64,000 bases of DNA, from contig CP016269.1 in the NCBI GenBank assembly GCA_001880285.1, positions 310,001-374,000 of the forward strand, written 5' to 3'. The translations under genes and the position numbers were made by a program. Shown in pieces: positions 51,412 through 61,553 of this stretch. The stretch is from Flavobacteriaceae bacterium UJ101 (GTDB lineage Bacteria > Bacteroidota > Bacteroidia > Flavobacteriales > UJ101). The notes beneath the pieces are model-generated. The model ran no database searches and had not been told where the DNA came from. It saw nothing but the letters and a program-made list of their open reading frames with translations. How positions within the stretch are numbered: the first letter of the stretch is position 1; every line of letters starts with the position of its first letter.

Positions 51412-51431
51412 AATGATCTAAAAAGATCATT
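51412..51431 (+). terminator. hairpin between the Cys/His-rich gene and the cusA-like gene
   Basis: AATGATCT (51412-51419) and AGATCATT (51424-51431) form a perfect 8-bp stem with an AAAA loop, 12 bases after the small-protein stop. Only a weak T-run follows, so it may be a leaky terminator, a processing site or an mRNA-stabilising element that sets the ratio of the two products. Confidence 0.45.
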
Positions 51432-51513
51432 TATTCATTCTTAAAAAAAATTATGAAAGATTCTATTCATAGAAATCTATTTATACAATACTTATATACT
51501 ATAAAAATACACA

Positions 51514-54500
51514 ATGGACAAAATCATTGAATTTTCAGTTAAAAACAAACTGATCATCTTCCTATTTATCTTAGGATTAATTGGTTGGGGAAGTTATTCA
51601 ATCAAACAACTACCTATTGATGCTTTACCCGATATTACCAACAACCAAGTACAAATTATTACCTTGGCACCCACTTTAGCTGCCCAAGAGGTAGAACAAT
51701 ATATCTCTTATCCTATTGAAACCGCTATTGCCACCGTTCCCAATTTAGTTGAGCAACGCTCTATTTCTCGTTTTGGATTATCGGTTGTAACCGTGGTTTT
51801 TAAAGAGGATATGGATATTTACCTAGCCAGACAAATCATTACCGAAAAACTAAAAGAGGCTGAAGAAGCAATCCCCCCAGGAGTTGGAACACCTGAATTA
51901 GCTCCTGTTTCAACGGGGTTAGGTGAAATCTATCAATATACTTTAAAACTTCAAAAAGGTTTTGAAGAAAAATACAATGACACGGATTTAAGAACCTTAC
52001 AAGATTGGATTGTTAAGAAACAATTATTAGGAATTCCCGGAGTGGCTGAAGTCAGCACATTGGGAGGGCACTTAAAGCAATATGAAGTTGCCATCCAACC
52101 TAATAAATTAAAAAGTTTAAATATTACCATTCAAGAAGTATTTCAAGCTTTAGAGCAAAATAATGAAAATACGGGAGGCTCTTATATTGACAAAAAGCCC
52201 AATGCTTATTTTATTCGTGGGATTGGTTTAATTTCTTCATTAGATGACATCGAACAAATTGTAATTAAAACGGTAAACGGTATGCCTATTTTAATGCGTG
52301 ATGTTGCAGATGTTCAGTATGGAAGTGCCACACGCTACGGAGCTGTTACTTCAGATGGTAAAGGTGAAAGTGTTGGAGGAATGGTTTTAATGCTAAAAGG
52401 TGAAAATTCAGCTACTGTTACCGAAGCCGTAAAAAAACGAATTGCTCAAATTCAAGAATCCTTACCAGAAGGTGTTGTTATTGAACCCTTTTTAGATCGT
52501 CAAAAATTAGTAAACAACGCTATTTCCACTGTAAAAACCAATTTATTAGAAGGAGCCTTAATCGTCATTTTTGTTTTGGTTTTATTATTAGGAAACTGGC
52601 GTGCTGGATTGATTGTAGCTTCTGTAATTCCTCTTGCTTTATTATTTGCTATTTCTATGATGAATCTCTTTGGAGTCTCAGGAAACCTAATGTCATTAGG
52701 TGCTATAGATTTTGGGTTAGTCGTTGATGGAGCAGTGATCATTGTAGAAAGCATCATTCATCGTATTACTTCAAATAAAAAATTACAAACGTCTCCTAAG
52801 TTAACAGCTGAAGAAATGGATCATCAAGTAATTGACTCTTCTAAAAAGATTCGTAAATCAGCTGCTTTTGGAGAAATTATCATCCTAATTGTTTATTTAC
52901 CTATTTTAACTCTTGTCGGAATAGAAGGTAAAATGTTCAAGCCCATGGCTATGACTGTTGCTTTTGCTATTTTGGGGGCTTTTATTCTATCATTAACCTA
53001 TGTCCCTATGATGTCAGCCTTGTGTCTAAGCCGCAAAACAACACATAAAAAGAATATTTCAGATCGATTAATTGAATCATTAGAAAACCTATATCAACCT
53101 GTATTAAAAGCAGCCTTAAAAATCAAATGGATTGTTATCACAGTATCATTAGTTATTTTTGGTTTTGCTACCTACTTATTCAATACAATGGGAGGAGAGT
53201 TTATCCCTACTCTTGATGAAGGTGATTTAGCTATCAATTTTCGAATAAAACCCGGAAGTTCGCTTTCACAAACTATTGAAACCACTACAAAGCTTGAAAA
53301 AATTTTATTAGGATTCCCTGAAGTTGAAAAAGTGGTTTCCAAAATTGGTGCTGGTGAAATTCCAACCGATCCTATGCCTATGGAATCAGGCGATATGATT
53401 ATTGTTTTAAAACCCAAAAAAGAATGGACTACAGCCACCAATCGAGATGATTTGGTTAATAAAATGAAAGAAGCACTATCCATTATTCCTGGAGTAGGAT
53501 TTGAGTTTTCTCAACCTGTTCAATTACGCTTTAATGAGTTAATGACTGGAGTTCGTTCTGATGTCGCTATAAAAATTTATGGTGATGATCTGGATATACT
53601 AGCAGAAAAGGGGAATAAGGTTTCTTCTTTAATTAACAAGGTTCAAGGGGTTGGTGACATTCAAGTAGAACAAGTACAAGGGTTACCTCAAATTACTGTA
53701 CGTTATAATAAAGCCAAGCTTTCACAATATGGTTTGAAAGTAAATGATATTAATATGGTTTTACGAACTGCCTTTGCAGGAAGTAAGGCTGGAATTGTAT
53801 TTGAAGGAGAGAAACGTTTTGATTTAGTTGTTCGTCTTGGTAAAGAAAATCGATCTAATATTCATGATATTAAAAGTTTATACATCAATACCACTACAGG
53901 ACAACAAATCCCTATTGAACAAGTAGCCGATATTCAATATGAATTTAGCGCTATGCAAATTTCAAGAGATAGCGGAAAACGCCGTATTACTATCGGTCTA
54001 AATATCCGAAATCGTGATGTAGAATCTGTTATTAACGATATTGACGGTATTCTTTCTCAAAAGTTAGACTTACCAACAGGGTATACCATTCAATATGGAG
54101 GACAATTTGAAAATTTACAAAGCGCTAAAAATCGCTTGTTCATTGCAATTCCAGTAGCCCTATTGTTAATCTTAACCTTATTGTACTTCACTTTCCATTC
54201 ACTAAAACAAAGTTTACTCATCTTTACAGCAATTCCTCTTTCTGCTATTGGAGGAGTTCTAGCACTTTGGATTCGTGATATGCCTTTCAGTATTTCTGCC
54301 GGAATTGGTTTTATTGCCTTATTTGGAGTTGCAGTGCTGAATGGTATTGTATTGATTGGTTATTTTAATCAATTAGAAAAAGAAGGTATGACTGACATTT
54401 ACCAACGTGTTATAGAAGGGACTAAAGTACGTCTACGTCCAGTTATTTTAACTGCATCTGTAGCTTCTTTAGGTTTTTTACCTATGGCTATTTCAACCTC

Positions 54501-55827
54501 CGCAGGTGCAGAAGTTCAAAAACCACTGGCTACTGTCGTTATTGGAGGATTAATTTCGGCTACTTTTTTAACCCTCATTGTACTACCTTGTTTGTACATA
54601 TTATTTTCTAATACAAAAAAAATGAATTTTCATAAAAACAGTGTTACACTCCTACTCTTTTTCGGAAGCTTGATAGGATTAAATGCGCAGCAAATCACTT
54701 CTGCTCAAGAAGCTATTGATTATGCTATAGAACATAATTTAGAAGTCAAATCTGCTGAAAAAATAAGCACTCAACAAGAATTAAAATCAAAACAGAATTT
54801 TAGATTAGGAAATACAGAGTTTGGTGTAGAATATGGAAAATATAACAGCGCAACAGAACGTGATTTAGCTTTTTCTGTTTCTCAATCGTTTCCTTTTCCA
54901 ACTGTTTTTGCCAAAAATAAGGCATTAAATAAAGCGCAACTTGAAGGAAGCAAATTATGGATTGATGCAACAAAACGAACACTAGAAAAAGAAATTTCAC
55001 AACTTTGGCAAAAAGGTATTTACCTACAAAGTCGTAAACAACTCTTAATTCATCAAGATAGTTTAATTCAACAATTGGCTAGAGGAACCCAAATTCAATA
55101 TCAAACAGGTGATGTAAACTATTTAACTAAAATTAATGCAGAATCATACAGTGCTGATTATAAAAAACAATTAAAACAATTGGATAAGGAGATTGAAACA
55201 GTTGAATATCAATTACAATTCTATATTGGAAACAATACCGTCTTTTGGAGAAAAAATTCTTTTAAACCCCTCATTTTTCAAGAAGAATTATCCATAGAAA
55301 ATCATCCTTTATTAAAGTATTATAAAAATCAAACATTAATCAACGAAAAGAAAATTGAGGTGGAAAAGGGACGATTATTACCTGAATTTAAACTAGGGTA
55401 CAACAATCAATCCCTCATAGAAAATCCTACCTATGATTTAGGAGATCGTTTTTCTTTTTATAGTTTGGGGATTTCTGTTCCTATTTTTAATAAAAATAAA
55501 ACCGATGTTGAATTAGCACAAATTGAAGCTGAAAAAAGTCAGCTGGATGCTCAATATGCTTCAAAAAAGTTTGAAAACGATTATCTTATTTTAAAGAATG
55601 AATTAGAAAAACAACAAATAAGTTTGGATTATTTCAACAACACGGCACTTAAACAATCTAAAGAAATTCAACATTTTGCTTTACGAAACTATCAAGAAGG
55701 TGAAATTAATCAAATTGAGTATTTGCAATATCTGAACAGAGCATTGGAAATCGATTTCAATTATTTAGATGAAATCTATAAATACAATGAATTAGTAATA
55801 GAATTGGAAAGTTTAACCAAAGAATAA
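51514..55827 (+). CDS. CusA/CzcA-family heavy-metal RND pump fused to a TolC-like outer membrane factor
   Basis: 1437 residues. Residues 1-1035 are a heavy-metal-efflux RND pump: KQLPIDALPDITNNQVQI, DFGLVVDGAVIIVES in helix 4 with the acidic proton-relay residues, GGEFIPTLDEGDLAI, and GIGFIALFGVAVLNGIVL. Residues about 1037-1437 resemble an outer membrane factor: after MNFHKNSVTLLLFFGSLIG comes ITSAQEAIDYAIEHNLEVKSAE, then coiled-coil helices and PIFNKNKTDVELAQIEAEK. The stretch at 1037-1058 looks like a former signal peptide. No separate cusC gene is present, so the fused part probably does this job. The in-frame ATG at 54622 could also give a separate outer membrane protein. Confidence 0.92.
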   Translation: MDKIIEFSVKNKLIIFLFILGLIGWGSYSIKQLPIDALPDITNNQVQIITLAPTLAAQEVEQYISYPIETAIATVPNLVEQRSISRFGLSVVTVVFKEDMDIYLARQIITEKLKEAEEAIPPGVGTPELAPVSTGLGEIYQYTLKLQKGFEEKYNDTDLRTLQDWIVKKQLLGIPGVAEVSTLGGHLKQYEVAIQPNKLKSLNITIQEVFQALEQNNENTGGSYIDKKPNAYFIRGIGLISSLDDIEQIVIKTVNGMPILMRDVADVQYGSATRYGAVTSDGKGESVGGMVLMLKGENSATVTEAVKKRIAQIQESLPEGVVIEPFLDRQKLVNNAISTVKTNLLEGALIVIFVLVLLLGNWRAGLIVASVIPLALLFAISMMNLFGVSGNLMSLGAIDFGLVVDGAVIIVESIIHRITSNKKLQTSPKLTAEEMDHQVIDSSKKIRKSAAFGEIIILIVYLPILTLVGIEGKMFKPMAMTVAFAILGAFILSLTYVPMMSALCLSRKTTHKKNISDRLIESLENLYQPVLKAALKIKWIVITVSLVIFGFATYLFNTMGGEFIPTLDEGDLAINFRIKPGSSLSQTIETTTKLEKILLGFPEVEKVVSKIGAGEIPTDPMPMESGDMIIVLKPKKEWTTATNRDDLVNKMKEALSIIPGVGFEFSQPVQLRFNELMTGVRSDVAIKIYGDDLDILAEKGNKVSSLINKVQGVGDIQVEQVQGLPQITVRYNKAKLSQYGLKVNDINMVLRTAFAGSKAGIVFEGEKRFDLVVRLGKENRSNIHDIKSLYINTTTGQQIPIEQVADIQYEFSAMQISRDSGKRRITIGLNIRNRDVESVINDIDGILSQKLDLPTGYTIQYGGQFENLQSAKNRLFIAIPVALLLILTLLYFTFHSLKQSLLIFTAIPLSAIGGVLALWIRDMPFSISAGIGFIALFGVAVLNGIVLIGYFNQLEKEGMTDIYQRVIEGTKVRLRPVILTASVASLGFLPMAISTSAGAEVQKPLATVVIGGLISATFLTLIVLPCLYILFSNTKKMNFHKNSVTLLLFFGSLIGLNAQQITSAQEAIDYAIEHNLEVKSAEKISTQQELKSKQNFRLGNTEFGVEYGKYNSATERDLAFSVSQSFPFPTVFAKNKALNKAQLEGSKLWIDATKRTLEKEISQLWQKGIYLQSRKQLLIHQDSLIQQLARGTQIQYQTGDVNYLTKINAESYSADYKKQLKQLDKEIETVEYQLQFYIGNNTVFWRKNSFKPLIFQEELSIENHPLLKYYKNQTLINEKKIEVEKGRLLPEFKLGYNNQSLIENPTYDLGDRFSFYSLGISVPIFNKNKTDVELAQIEAEKSQLDAQYASKKFENDYLILKNELEKQQISLDYFNNTALKQSKEIQHFALRNYQEGEINQIEYLQYLNRALEIDFNYLDEIYKYNELVIELESLTKE

Positions 55828-55847
55828 AACATTTAAATTATCATATA

Positions 55848-57068
55848 ATGAACAAAATTAATATTATTATAGCTCTTTTAATCTTTACTGTATCATGCAA
55901 AAAACATGAAGAAGGTGATGGGCATCAACACGAATCAGAACATTCTCACACTGAAACAACAATTACTGCAGAAGATCATCATGATGAAGAAGGTATCGTG
56001 AATCTAACCGAGAAACAAGTAGAAGTAGCTGATTTTCAATATGGCACTTTTGAAATGAAAAATTTAAGTAACATTGTTCGTGTAAATGGAGAAACCAATT
56101 TACCCCCTCAAAATAGAGCCGTTGTAACTACGCTAATTAGTGGAAACATTAAACAAATTTTTATTGAAGAAGGAGATTTAGTTAAAAAGGGGCAAACCTT
56201 AGCCATAGTAGAAAATCCAGATTTTTTAGCTTTACAACGCGAATACTATAGTGCTATTAGTGCTTCTTCCTATACGAAAAAGGAATACAAGCGTCAAAAG
56301 AAGTTATACGAAGAAAAAATAACTGCACGTAAAAAATATGAACTTGCTAAAGCCAATTATGATGCAGAACAAGCTAATATTGCTGGTTTGGCTAGTCAAT
56401 TACGTCAATTAAGTATTTCTCCTTCCAATGTTGCTAAAGGTAAATTTACGCGTACATTTCCAGTTGTTGCTCCTATTTCTGGCTCTATTGGACATATTGA
56501 TGCTTCAATAGGAAGTTATGCCGATTTGTCTCAAGAACTTTTTACCATTGTAGATAACTCTAAAATTCATTTAGACCTTAATATTTATGAAAAAGATTTA
56601 AGTAAAATCAAAGTAGGTCAAAAAGTATCGTTTACCTTAACCAATCAAGATCATAGTATCATCAATGGTAAAATATTTGCCGTAAGTAAAACATTTGAAC
56701 CGGATACTAAAACCGTTTTAGCACATGCTACAGTAGATAATTCAAAAAATGAATTAGTTGCTAATATGTTTGTCAATGCCGTTATTGAAATTGGTAAAAA
56801 TCAAGTGAAAGCATTACCAAATGAAGCCATTGTCAAATTAAAAGGGAAAGATTATATCTTTATCAAAGAAGATCATGAAAAAGAAGAAGTCCATGATGAA
56901 GTTCCCTTTAAAATGATTGAAGTTTCTACTGGGAAAAGTGAATTAGGGTATACAGCAGTAGAACCTATTGATAAAATTGACTCTAATGCACAAATTGTTA
57001 CAAAAAACACGTATTTCTTACAAAGTCAAGCTGTTATTAATGAAGGTGGCGATAGTCATGGGCATTGA
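55848..57068 (+). CDS. RND efflux periplasmic adaptor (CusB-like), His-rich N-terminus
   Basis: 406-residue membrane-fusion protein. The lipobox is FTVSCKKH (Cys17). It is followed by a His/Glu-rich stretch (about 20-50, with HQHESEHSHTETT) likely to bind metal, then a barrel-sandwich/lipoyl domain around the helical hairpin (about 75-215), with FIEEGDLVKKGQTLAIVENPDF, and a beta-barrel domain (about 220-300). It links the inner pump to the outer channel and may hand metal to the pump. It follows the pump gene by 20 bases and ends the operon at a strong terminator. Confidence 0.92.
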   Translation: MNKINIIIALLIFTVSCKKHEEGDGHQHESEHSHTETTITAEDHHDEEGIVNLTEKQVEVADFQYGTFEMKNLSNIVRVNGETNLPPQNRAVVTTLISGNIKQIFIEEGDLVKKGQTLAIVENPDFLALQREYYSAISASSYTKKEYKRQKKLYEEKITARKKYELAKANYDAEQANIAGLASQLRQLSISPSNVAKGKFTRTFPVVAPISGSIGHIDASIGSYADLSQELFTIVDNSKIHLDLNIYEKDLSKIKVGQKVSFTLTNQDHSIINGKIFAVSKTFEPDTKTVLAHATVDNSKNELVANMFVNAVIEIGKNQVKALPNEAIVKLKGKDYIFIKEDHEKEEVHDEVPFKMIEVSTGKSELGYTAVEPIDKIDSNAQIVTKNTYFLQSQAVINEGGDSHGH

Positions 57069-57093
57069 TAATTAAAAACTATAATTTAGTTTG

Positions 57094-57132
57094 AAAATGG
57101 AATCATAAACCATAACTTTATGATTCCATTTT
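57094..57132 (+). terminator. rho-independent terminator after the cusB-like gene
   Basis: AAAATGGAATCATAA (57094-57108) and TTATGATTCCATTTT (57118-57132) pair perfectly over 15 bp around a 9-base loop, 25 bases after the adaptor stop. The hairpin ends 7 bases before the start codon of the GNAT gene, so little room is left for a separate promoter there. Confidence 0.8.
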
Positions 57133-57139
57133 ATACTTT

Positions 57140-57673
57140 ATGAGTAATCAATATAACTTTTCAACCGAGAGACTTTCTATTTGCCAGTTAGAAAAAGATC
57201 ATTTTCCTCTTTTTCAACAAGAACTTGTACAAAGTGCTCAAAATATTTTGACACCAACAGTTTTAAAGTCATTACCTGATACTTGGCATACTATTCATAC
57301 AAAGGAGCAAATTATAAACTGGTTTAAAGAGCAACTACAAGAAAGTATTTTTTTAATCATTCGGTTGCATACTAATCAACAAATTATAGGTTATCTTTTC
57401 TTAATGGAATCTATTGCTTCAAAAGATCAATACACTTTACAATTAGGCTATTTATTCTCTCAACAATATTGGGGAAAAGGATTAGGGACTGAATTGATTA
57501 AAGGTTTGGTTAAATGTTGTGAAAAAAAAGGAACCATTCAATCTATATCAGGAGGTGTTGTAAAAGACAATATAGGTTCCATAAAAGTTCTAGAGAAAAA
57601 TGGATTTCATATTATAGAAGGAAAATTATCATCAGATTCTATGATTTTTTTAAAGAGAGAATTTGATCTATAA
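57140..57673 (+). CDS. GNAT-family N-acetyltransferase (RimJ/RimL-like)
   Basis: 177-residue acetyltransferase. RLSICQLEKDHFPLF at the N-terminus and the acetyl-CoA loop GYLFSQQYWGKGLGTELI, then VKDNIGSIKVLEKNGFH, are typical of the RimJ/RimL subgroup, which acetylates protein N-termini or small amines. The substrate is unknown. The gene starts right after the terminator of the metal efflux operon, so it may depend on readthrough or on a promoter inside the hairpin. Confidence 0.88.
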   Translation: MSNQYNFSTERLSICQLEKDHFPLFQQELVQSAQNILTPTVLKSLPDTWHTIHTKEQIINWFKEQLQESIFLIIRLHTNQQIIGYLFLMESIASKDQYTLQLGYLFSQQYWGKGLGTELIKGLVKCCEKKGTIQSISGGVVKDNIGSIKVLEKNGFHIIEGKLSSDSMIFLKREFDL

Positions 57674-57807
57674 ATACCTTTTTTTTATATCTTTTTCCGC
57701 TTAAAACCCTTTATTTAAAAAAGTTTCACCACTCAACTTTTTCTTCTTGTATTCCATACAAAAAAACATTATGTTTGTTTAGACTAACATATTTATATAA
57801 CATTTAA

Positions 57808-59118
57808 ATGAAACAATCAAAGTCTTACTTGTACGCTTTTATTCTCGTCACTATACTATTTTTTTTATGGGGATTTATTACCGTTTTGGTTGATTCATTG
57901 ATACCACGTTTACGTGAACTTTTTACACTTTCTTATTTTCAAGCTGGATTGGTACAATTTGCTTTTTTTGGAGCCTATTTTTTGCTCTCAATACCGGCTA
58001 GTTTTATTCTTTCTAAAATTGGATACAAACGAGGAATTATTTTAGGACTATTCACCATGGCCATAGCTTGCTTATTATTCTATCCGGCAGCTTCATTTCG
58101 TGAATTCAAAATCTTCATATTAGCCTATTTTATACTAGCGGGTGGTATGACCATTCTTCAAGTAGCCGCCAACCCTTTTGTTGCTGTACTGGGAAATGAA
58201 AGTGGTGCCTCTAGTCGTTTAAATTTATCTCAAGCATTCAATTCGTTAGGAACAGCCATTGCACCTATTGTAGGTGCCTTATTTATCCTTAGTGACACGA
58301 TTAAAACTCCTGAAGAAATTGCTTTACTAGATACTACTTCAAAAGAAGTTTATTTGGCTCATGAAGCTGCTGCTGTACAAAAACCCTTTATAGGATTGGC
58401 TATATTTATCATTTGTATTGCTATCATTTTCTTTTTTGCTAAACTACCACAATTAATCAATGAAAAAACGATAGGAACCTATAAAGACACATTAAGACAT
58501 AAGAACTTAATTCTTGGTGTTTTGGGAATCTTCTTCTATGTAGGTGCCGAAGTAGCTATCGGGAGTTACTTAGTTAATTACTTTTTAGATATGAACTTAG
58601 TAGAATACATTCAACAAAATACACTTTTAAAATCCTTTGCTGAACGTACATTAAATTCTTCCTTACAAACCAAGGACCCTAAAGCCATAGTAGGTGTTTT
58701 TGTTACTTTCTATTGGTCTGGAGCTATGATTGGTCGCTTTATAGGTTCTTATTTGACCAGAGTAATAGCACCAGGAAAAGTTTTAGGAATATTTGCTTCA
58801 ATCGCAATATTTCTAATACTCATATCCATAAGTACTACTGGATTTATTTCCATGTTCAGTATTTTAAGTGTTGGATTATTTAACTCTATTATGTTTCCTA
58901 CTATTTTCACCTTAGCTATCGATCGCATAGGGGATTTAAAACCTAAAGCTTCTGGATTATTATGTACAGCTATTGTAGGAGGAGCTATCATACCACCTAT
59001 ATTTGGATTATTAACTGATCATGTAGGTTTTAAAACGGCTCTACTCTTTATCATATTATGTTATGGTTATATACTTTACTATGGAATAAAAAATGCTAAA
59101 ACAATAACTCATGTTTAA
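57808..59118 (+). CDS. FucP-like sugar:H+ symporter (MFS)
   Basis: 436-residue, 12-helix major facilitator of the fucose permease type. FFLWGFITVLVDSLIPRLRELF and AGLVQFAFFGAYFLLSIPA are the FucP signatures, followed by QVAANPFVAVLG and LFNSIMFPTIFTLAI in the C-half. It should import a hexose or deoxyhexose with protons. Its stop overlaps the start of the GH92 gene by 8 bases, so the imported sugar is probably mannose or a related sugar set free by that enzyme. Confidence 0.92.
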   Translation: MKQSKSYLYAFILVTILFFLWGFITVLVDSLIPRLRELFTLSYFQAGLVQFAFFGAYFLLSIPASFILSKIGYKRGIILGLFTMAIACLLFYPAASFREFKIFILAYFILAGGMTILQVAANPFVAVLGNESGASSRLNLSQAFNSLGTAIAPIVGALFILSDTIKTPEEIALLDTTSKEVYLAHEAAAVQKPFIGLAIFIICIAIIFFFAKLPQLINEKTIGTYKDTLRHKNLILGVLGIFFYVGAEVAIGSYLVNYFLDMNLVEYIQQNTLLKSFAERTLNSSLQTKDPKAIVGVFVTFYWSGAMIGRFIGSYLTRVIAPGKVLGIFASIAIFLILISISTTGFISMFSILSVGLFNSIMFPTIFTLAIDRIGDLKPKASGLLCTAIVGGAIIPPIFGLLTDHVGFKTALLFIILCYGYILYYGIKNAKTITHV

Positions 59119-61432
59119 AAATTTTCTTTTACTATCTTTATTAGCCACGATAAGTTTTAATTGTCAAAAAATAAAATCAAACACTTCCGCTTCAACCACT
59201 TCCTCAAAAAAAGATTTTACACAATTTGTTAATCCTTTTATTGGAACGAGTAAAATGGGACATACTTTCCCCGGAGCTACAGCTCCTTTTGGAATGGTTC
59301 AATTAAGCCCTCAAACTAATTTTGAACCCATGCATGATCAACAAGGAGCATATAATAAAAAAACATACGAATATTGTGCTGGTTACCAATCTTCCGATTC
59401 AACAATTCTTGGTTTTGCCCATACTAATTTTAGCGGAACAGGCCATGCTGACTTAGGTGATTTTCTTGTGATGCCAACCACTGGAACTTTAATATTAGAT
59501 CCATTAAAAACAAAAAACAATACACCTGGTTATTACTCTTCCTTTACTCATAATACTGAAAAAGCAAGCCCTGGTTATTATGAAGTGAACTTAGATCGTT
59601 ATGATATTAAAGCCCAACTCACCGCTAGTGAACGTGTTGGTTTCCATCAATATACTTTTCCCAAAACAGATAGTGCTCATATTATTTTAGATATGATTTA
59701 CAACGTTTATCATCATCAAAATAAAAATGTTTGGACTTTTATCCGTGTAGAAAATGATTCATTAATTACAGGTTATAGACAAACAAAAGGCTGGGCTCGA
59801 ACTCGAAAAGTTTTCTTTGCTATGCAATTCTCTAAACCTTTTAAAAATTATGGTCATCAAAAATATGATTCTGTAGTTTATAATGGTTTTTATCGCTACT
59901 TTGATGAAACCCAAAACTTTCCTGAAATGGCTGGAAAAAATTTAAGAGCTTACTTTAACTTTAATATGCAAGAAAATGAAACATTAAAAATAAAAACCGC
60001 TCTTTCTTCCGTAAGTACAAAAGGTGCTCTAAAAAATTTGCAAACCGAAATTCCTCATTGGAATTTTGAAAAAACAAAAACACAAACCCAGCAAAAATGG
60101 AATGAAGAATTATCAAAAATAGATGTTAAAACCTTATCTAAAGCGAAAAAAGAAACTTTTTATACAGCACTCTATCACACTATGCTGAGTCCTATTATTT
60201 ATGAAGATGTAGACGGTCAATACCGTGGTTTAGATCAAAATATTTATACTTCTAACGATTTTACAAATTACACTATCTTTTCACTTTGGGATACCTATAG
60301 AGCCCTACATCCCCTATTTAATATAATACACCCTGAGCGTAACAACGATATGATAAAATCTATGTTAGCCCATCATGATCAAAGTGTTCATCATATGCTA
60401 CCTATTTGGAGTCATTATGCTAATGAAAATTGGTGTATGATTGGTTACCATGCTACTTCTGTAATAGCAGATGCAATAGCTAAAGGTGTAGGTAATTTTG
60501 ATCAACAACACGCTTTAGAAGCTTCCATTAATACCGCAAATGTCCCCTACTTTGGAGAATTAAGCGAATATATGAAATATCACTATGTGCCTGATGATAA
60601 AGGTCGTTACTCTGTATCTAAAACATTAGAATATGCTTATAATGATTGGTGTATTGCTCAAATGGCTGAACAACTTGATCATCCCAAAGCAGTTCAAGAA
60701 TTTACCGAAAGAGCTTCCTATTATCAAAATGTTTATGATCCTACCATTGGTTTTATGCGACCTAAACTATCCAATGGTCAATTTAGATCAAAATATGATC
60801 CACTAGATACACACGGACAAGGTTTTATTGAAGGGAATGCATGGAATTATGGACTTTATGTTCCTCATCAATTAGATCATATGATTGAAATAATGGGTGG
60901 AAAAGAATCGTTTAGTGAACATCTGGATTCTTTATTTACAATGCAACTGGATGATAAATATATTACTAAAAATGAAGATATTACACGTGACGGTATAATA
61001 GGAAATTATGTACATGGAAATGAACCTGGTCATCATATTCCTTATCTATACAACTGGACAGGAAAACCATGGAAAACCCAAGAACGTGTTCGAATGATTT
61101 TAGATACTATGTACGGAAACACACGTGACGGACTTTGTGGAAATGATGATGCTGGACAGATGTCTGCTTGGTATATTTTTAGTAGCCTTGGTTTTTACCC
61201 TGTAACACCAGGAAGTGACGAATATGCTATTGGGAGTCCTAATATTGTAGAAGCTACTATTCATTTAGAAAATGGTAAAACATTAACTATAGAAACTCTT
61301 AACCAAAGTAAAGAGAATGTTTACGTTCGTAAGGTTGAAGTAAATGGTAAAGAAATTACAAATAATATCTTAAAACATCATGATATTAGCAATGGTGGAC
61401 GCATTGTATTTTATATGAGTAAAACCCCTTGA
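59111..61432 (+). CDS. GH92 alpha-mannosidase, lipoprotein
   Basis: 773-residue glycoside hydrolase family 92 exo-acting alpha-mannosidase. The signal peptide ends with a lipobox (ATISFNCQK, Cys18). FVNPFIGTSKMGHTFPGATAPFGMVQ is the N-domain hallmark; YTIFSLWDTYRALHPLFNI, HGNEPGHHIPYLYNW and GNDDAGQMSAWYIFSSLGFYPV are the catalytic-domain signatures. These calcium-dependent enzymes trim mannose from N-glycans and yeast mannans. No SusC/SusD pair accompanies it; the co-translated FucP-like symporter is its only partner here. Confidence 0.94.
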   Translation: MFKNFLLLSLLATISFNCQKIKSNTSASTTSSKKDFTQFVNPFIGTSKMGHTFPGATAPFGMVQLSPQTNFEPMHDQQGAYNKKTYEYCAGYQSSDSTILGFAHTNFSGTGHADLGDFLVMPTTGTLILDPLKTKNNTPGYYSSFTHNTEKASPGYYEVNLDRYDIKAQLTASERVGFHQYTFPKTDSAHIILDMIYNVYHHQNKNVWTFIRVENDSLITGYRQTKGWARTRKVFFAMQFSKPFKNYGHQKYDSVVYNGFYRYFDETQNFPEMAGKNLRAYFNFNMQENETLKIKTALSSVSTKGALKNLQTEIPHWNFEKTKTQTQQKWNEELSKIDVKTLSKAKKETFYTALYHTMLSPIIYEDVDGQYRGLDQNIYTSNDFTNYTIFSLWDTYRALHPLFNIIHPERNNDMIKSMLAHHDQSVHHMLPIWSHYANENWCMIGYHATSVIADAIAKGVGNFDQQHALEASINTANVPYFGELSEYMKYHYVPDDKGRYSVSKTLEYAYNDWCIAQMAEQLDHPKAVQEFTERASYYQNVYDPTIGFMRPKLSNGQFRSKYDPLDTHGQGFIEGNAWNYGLYVPHQLDHMIEIMGGKESFSEHLDSLFTMQLDDKYITKNEDITRDGIIGNYVHGNEPGHHIPYLYNWTGKPWKTQERVRMILDTMYGNTRDGLCGNDDAGQMSAWYIFSSLGFYPVTPGSDEYAIGSPNIVEATIHLENGKTLTIETLNQSKENVYVRKVEVNGKEITNNILKHHDISNGGRIVFYMSKTP

Positions 61433-61553
61433 TGATTTTATATATTAGATATTAAACAGATTTAATTTTTATACAATTTAAAATTTACTAGAGATAGATT
61501 GAAATAAATATTTATCTCATATTAAAACACATTAATAAACCAAAATCAATCTC

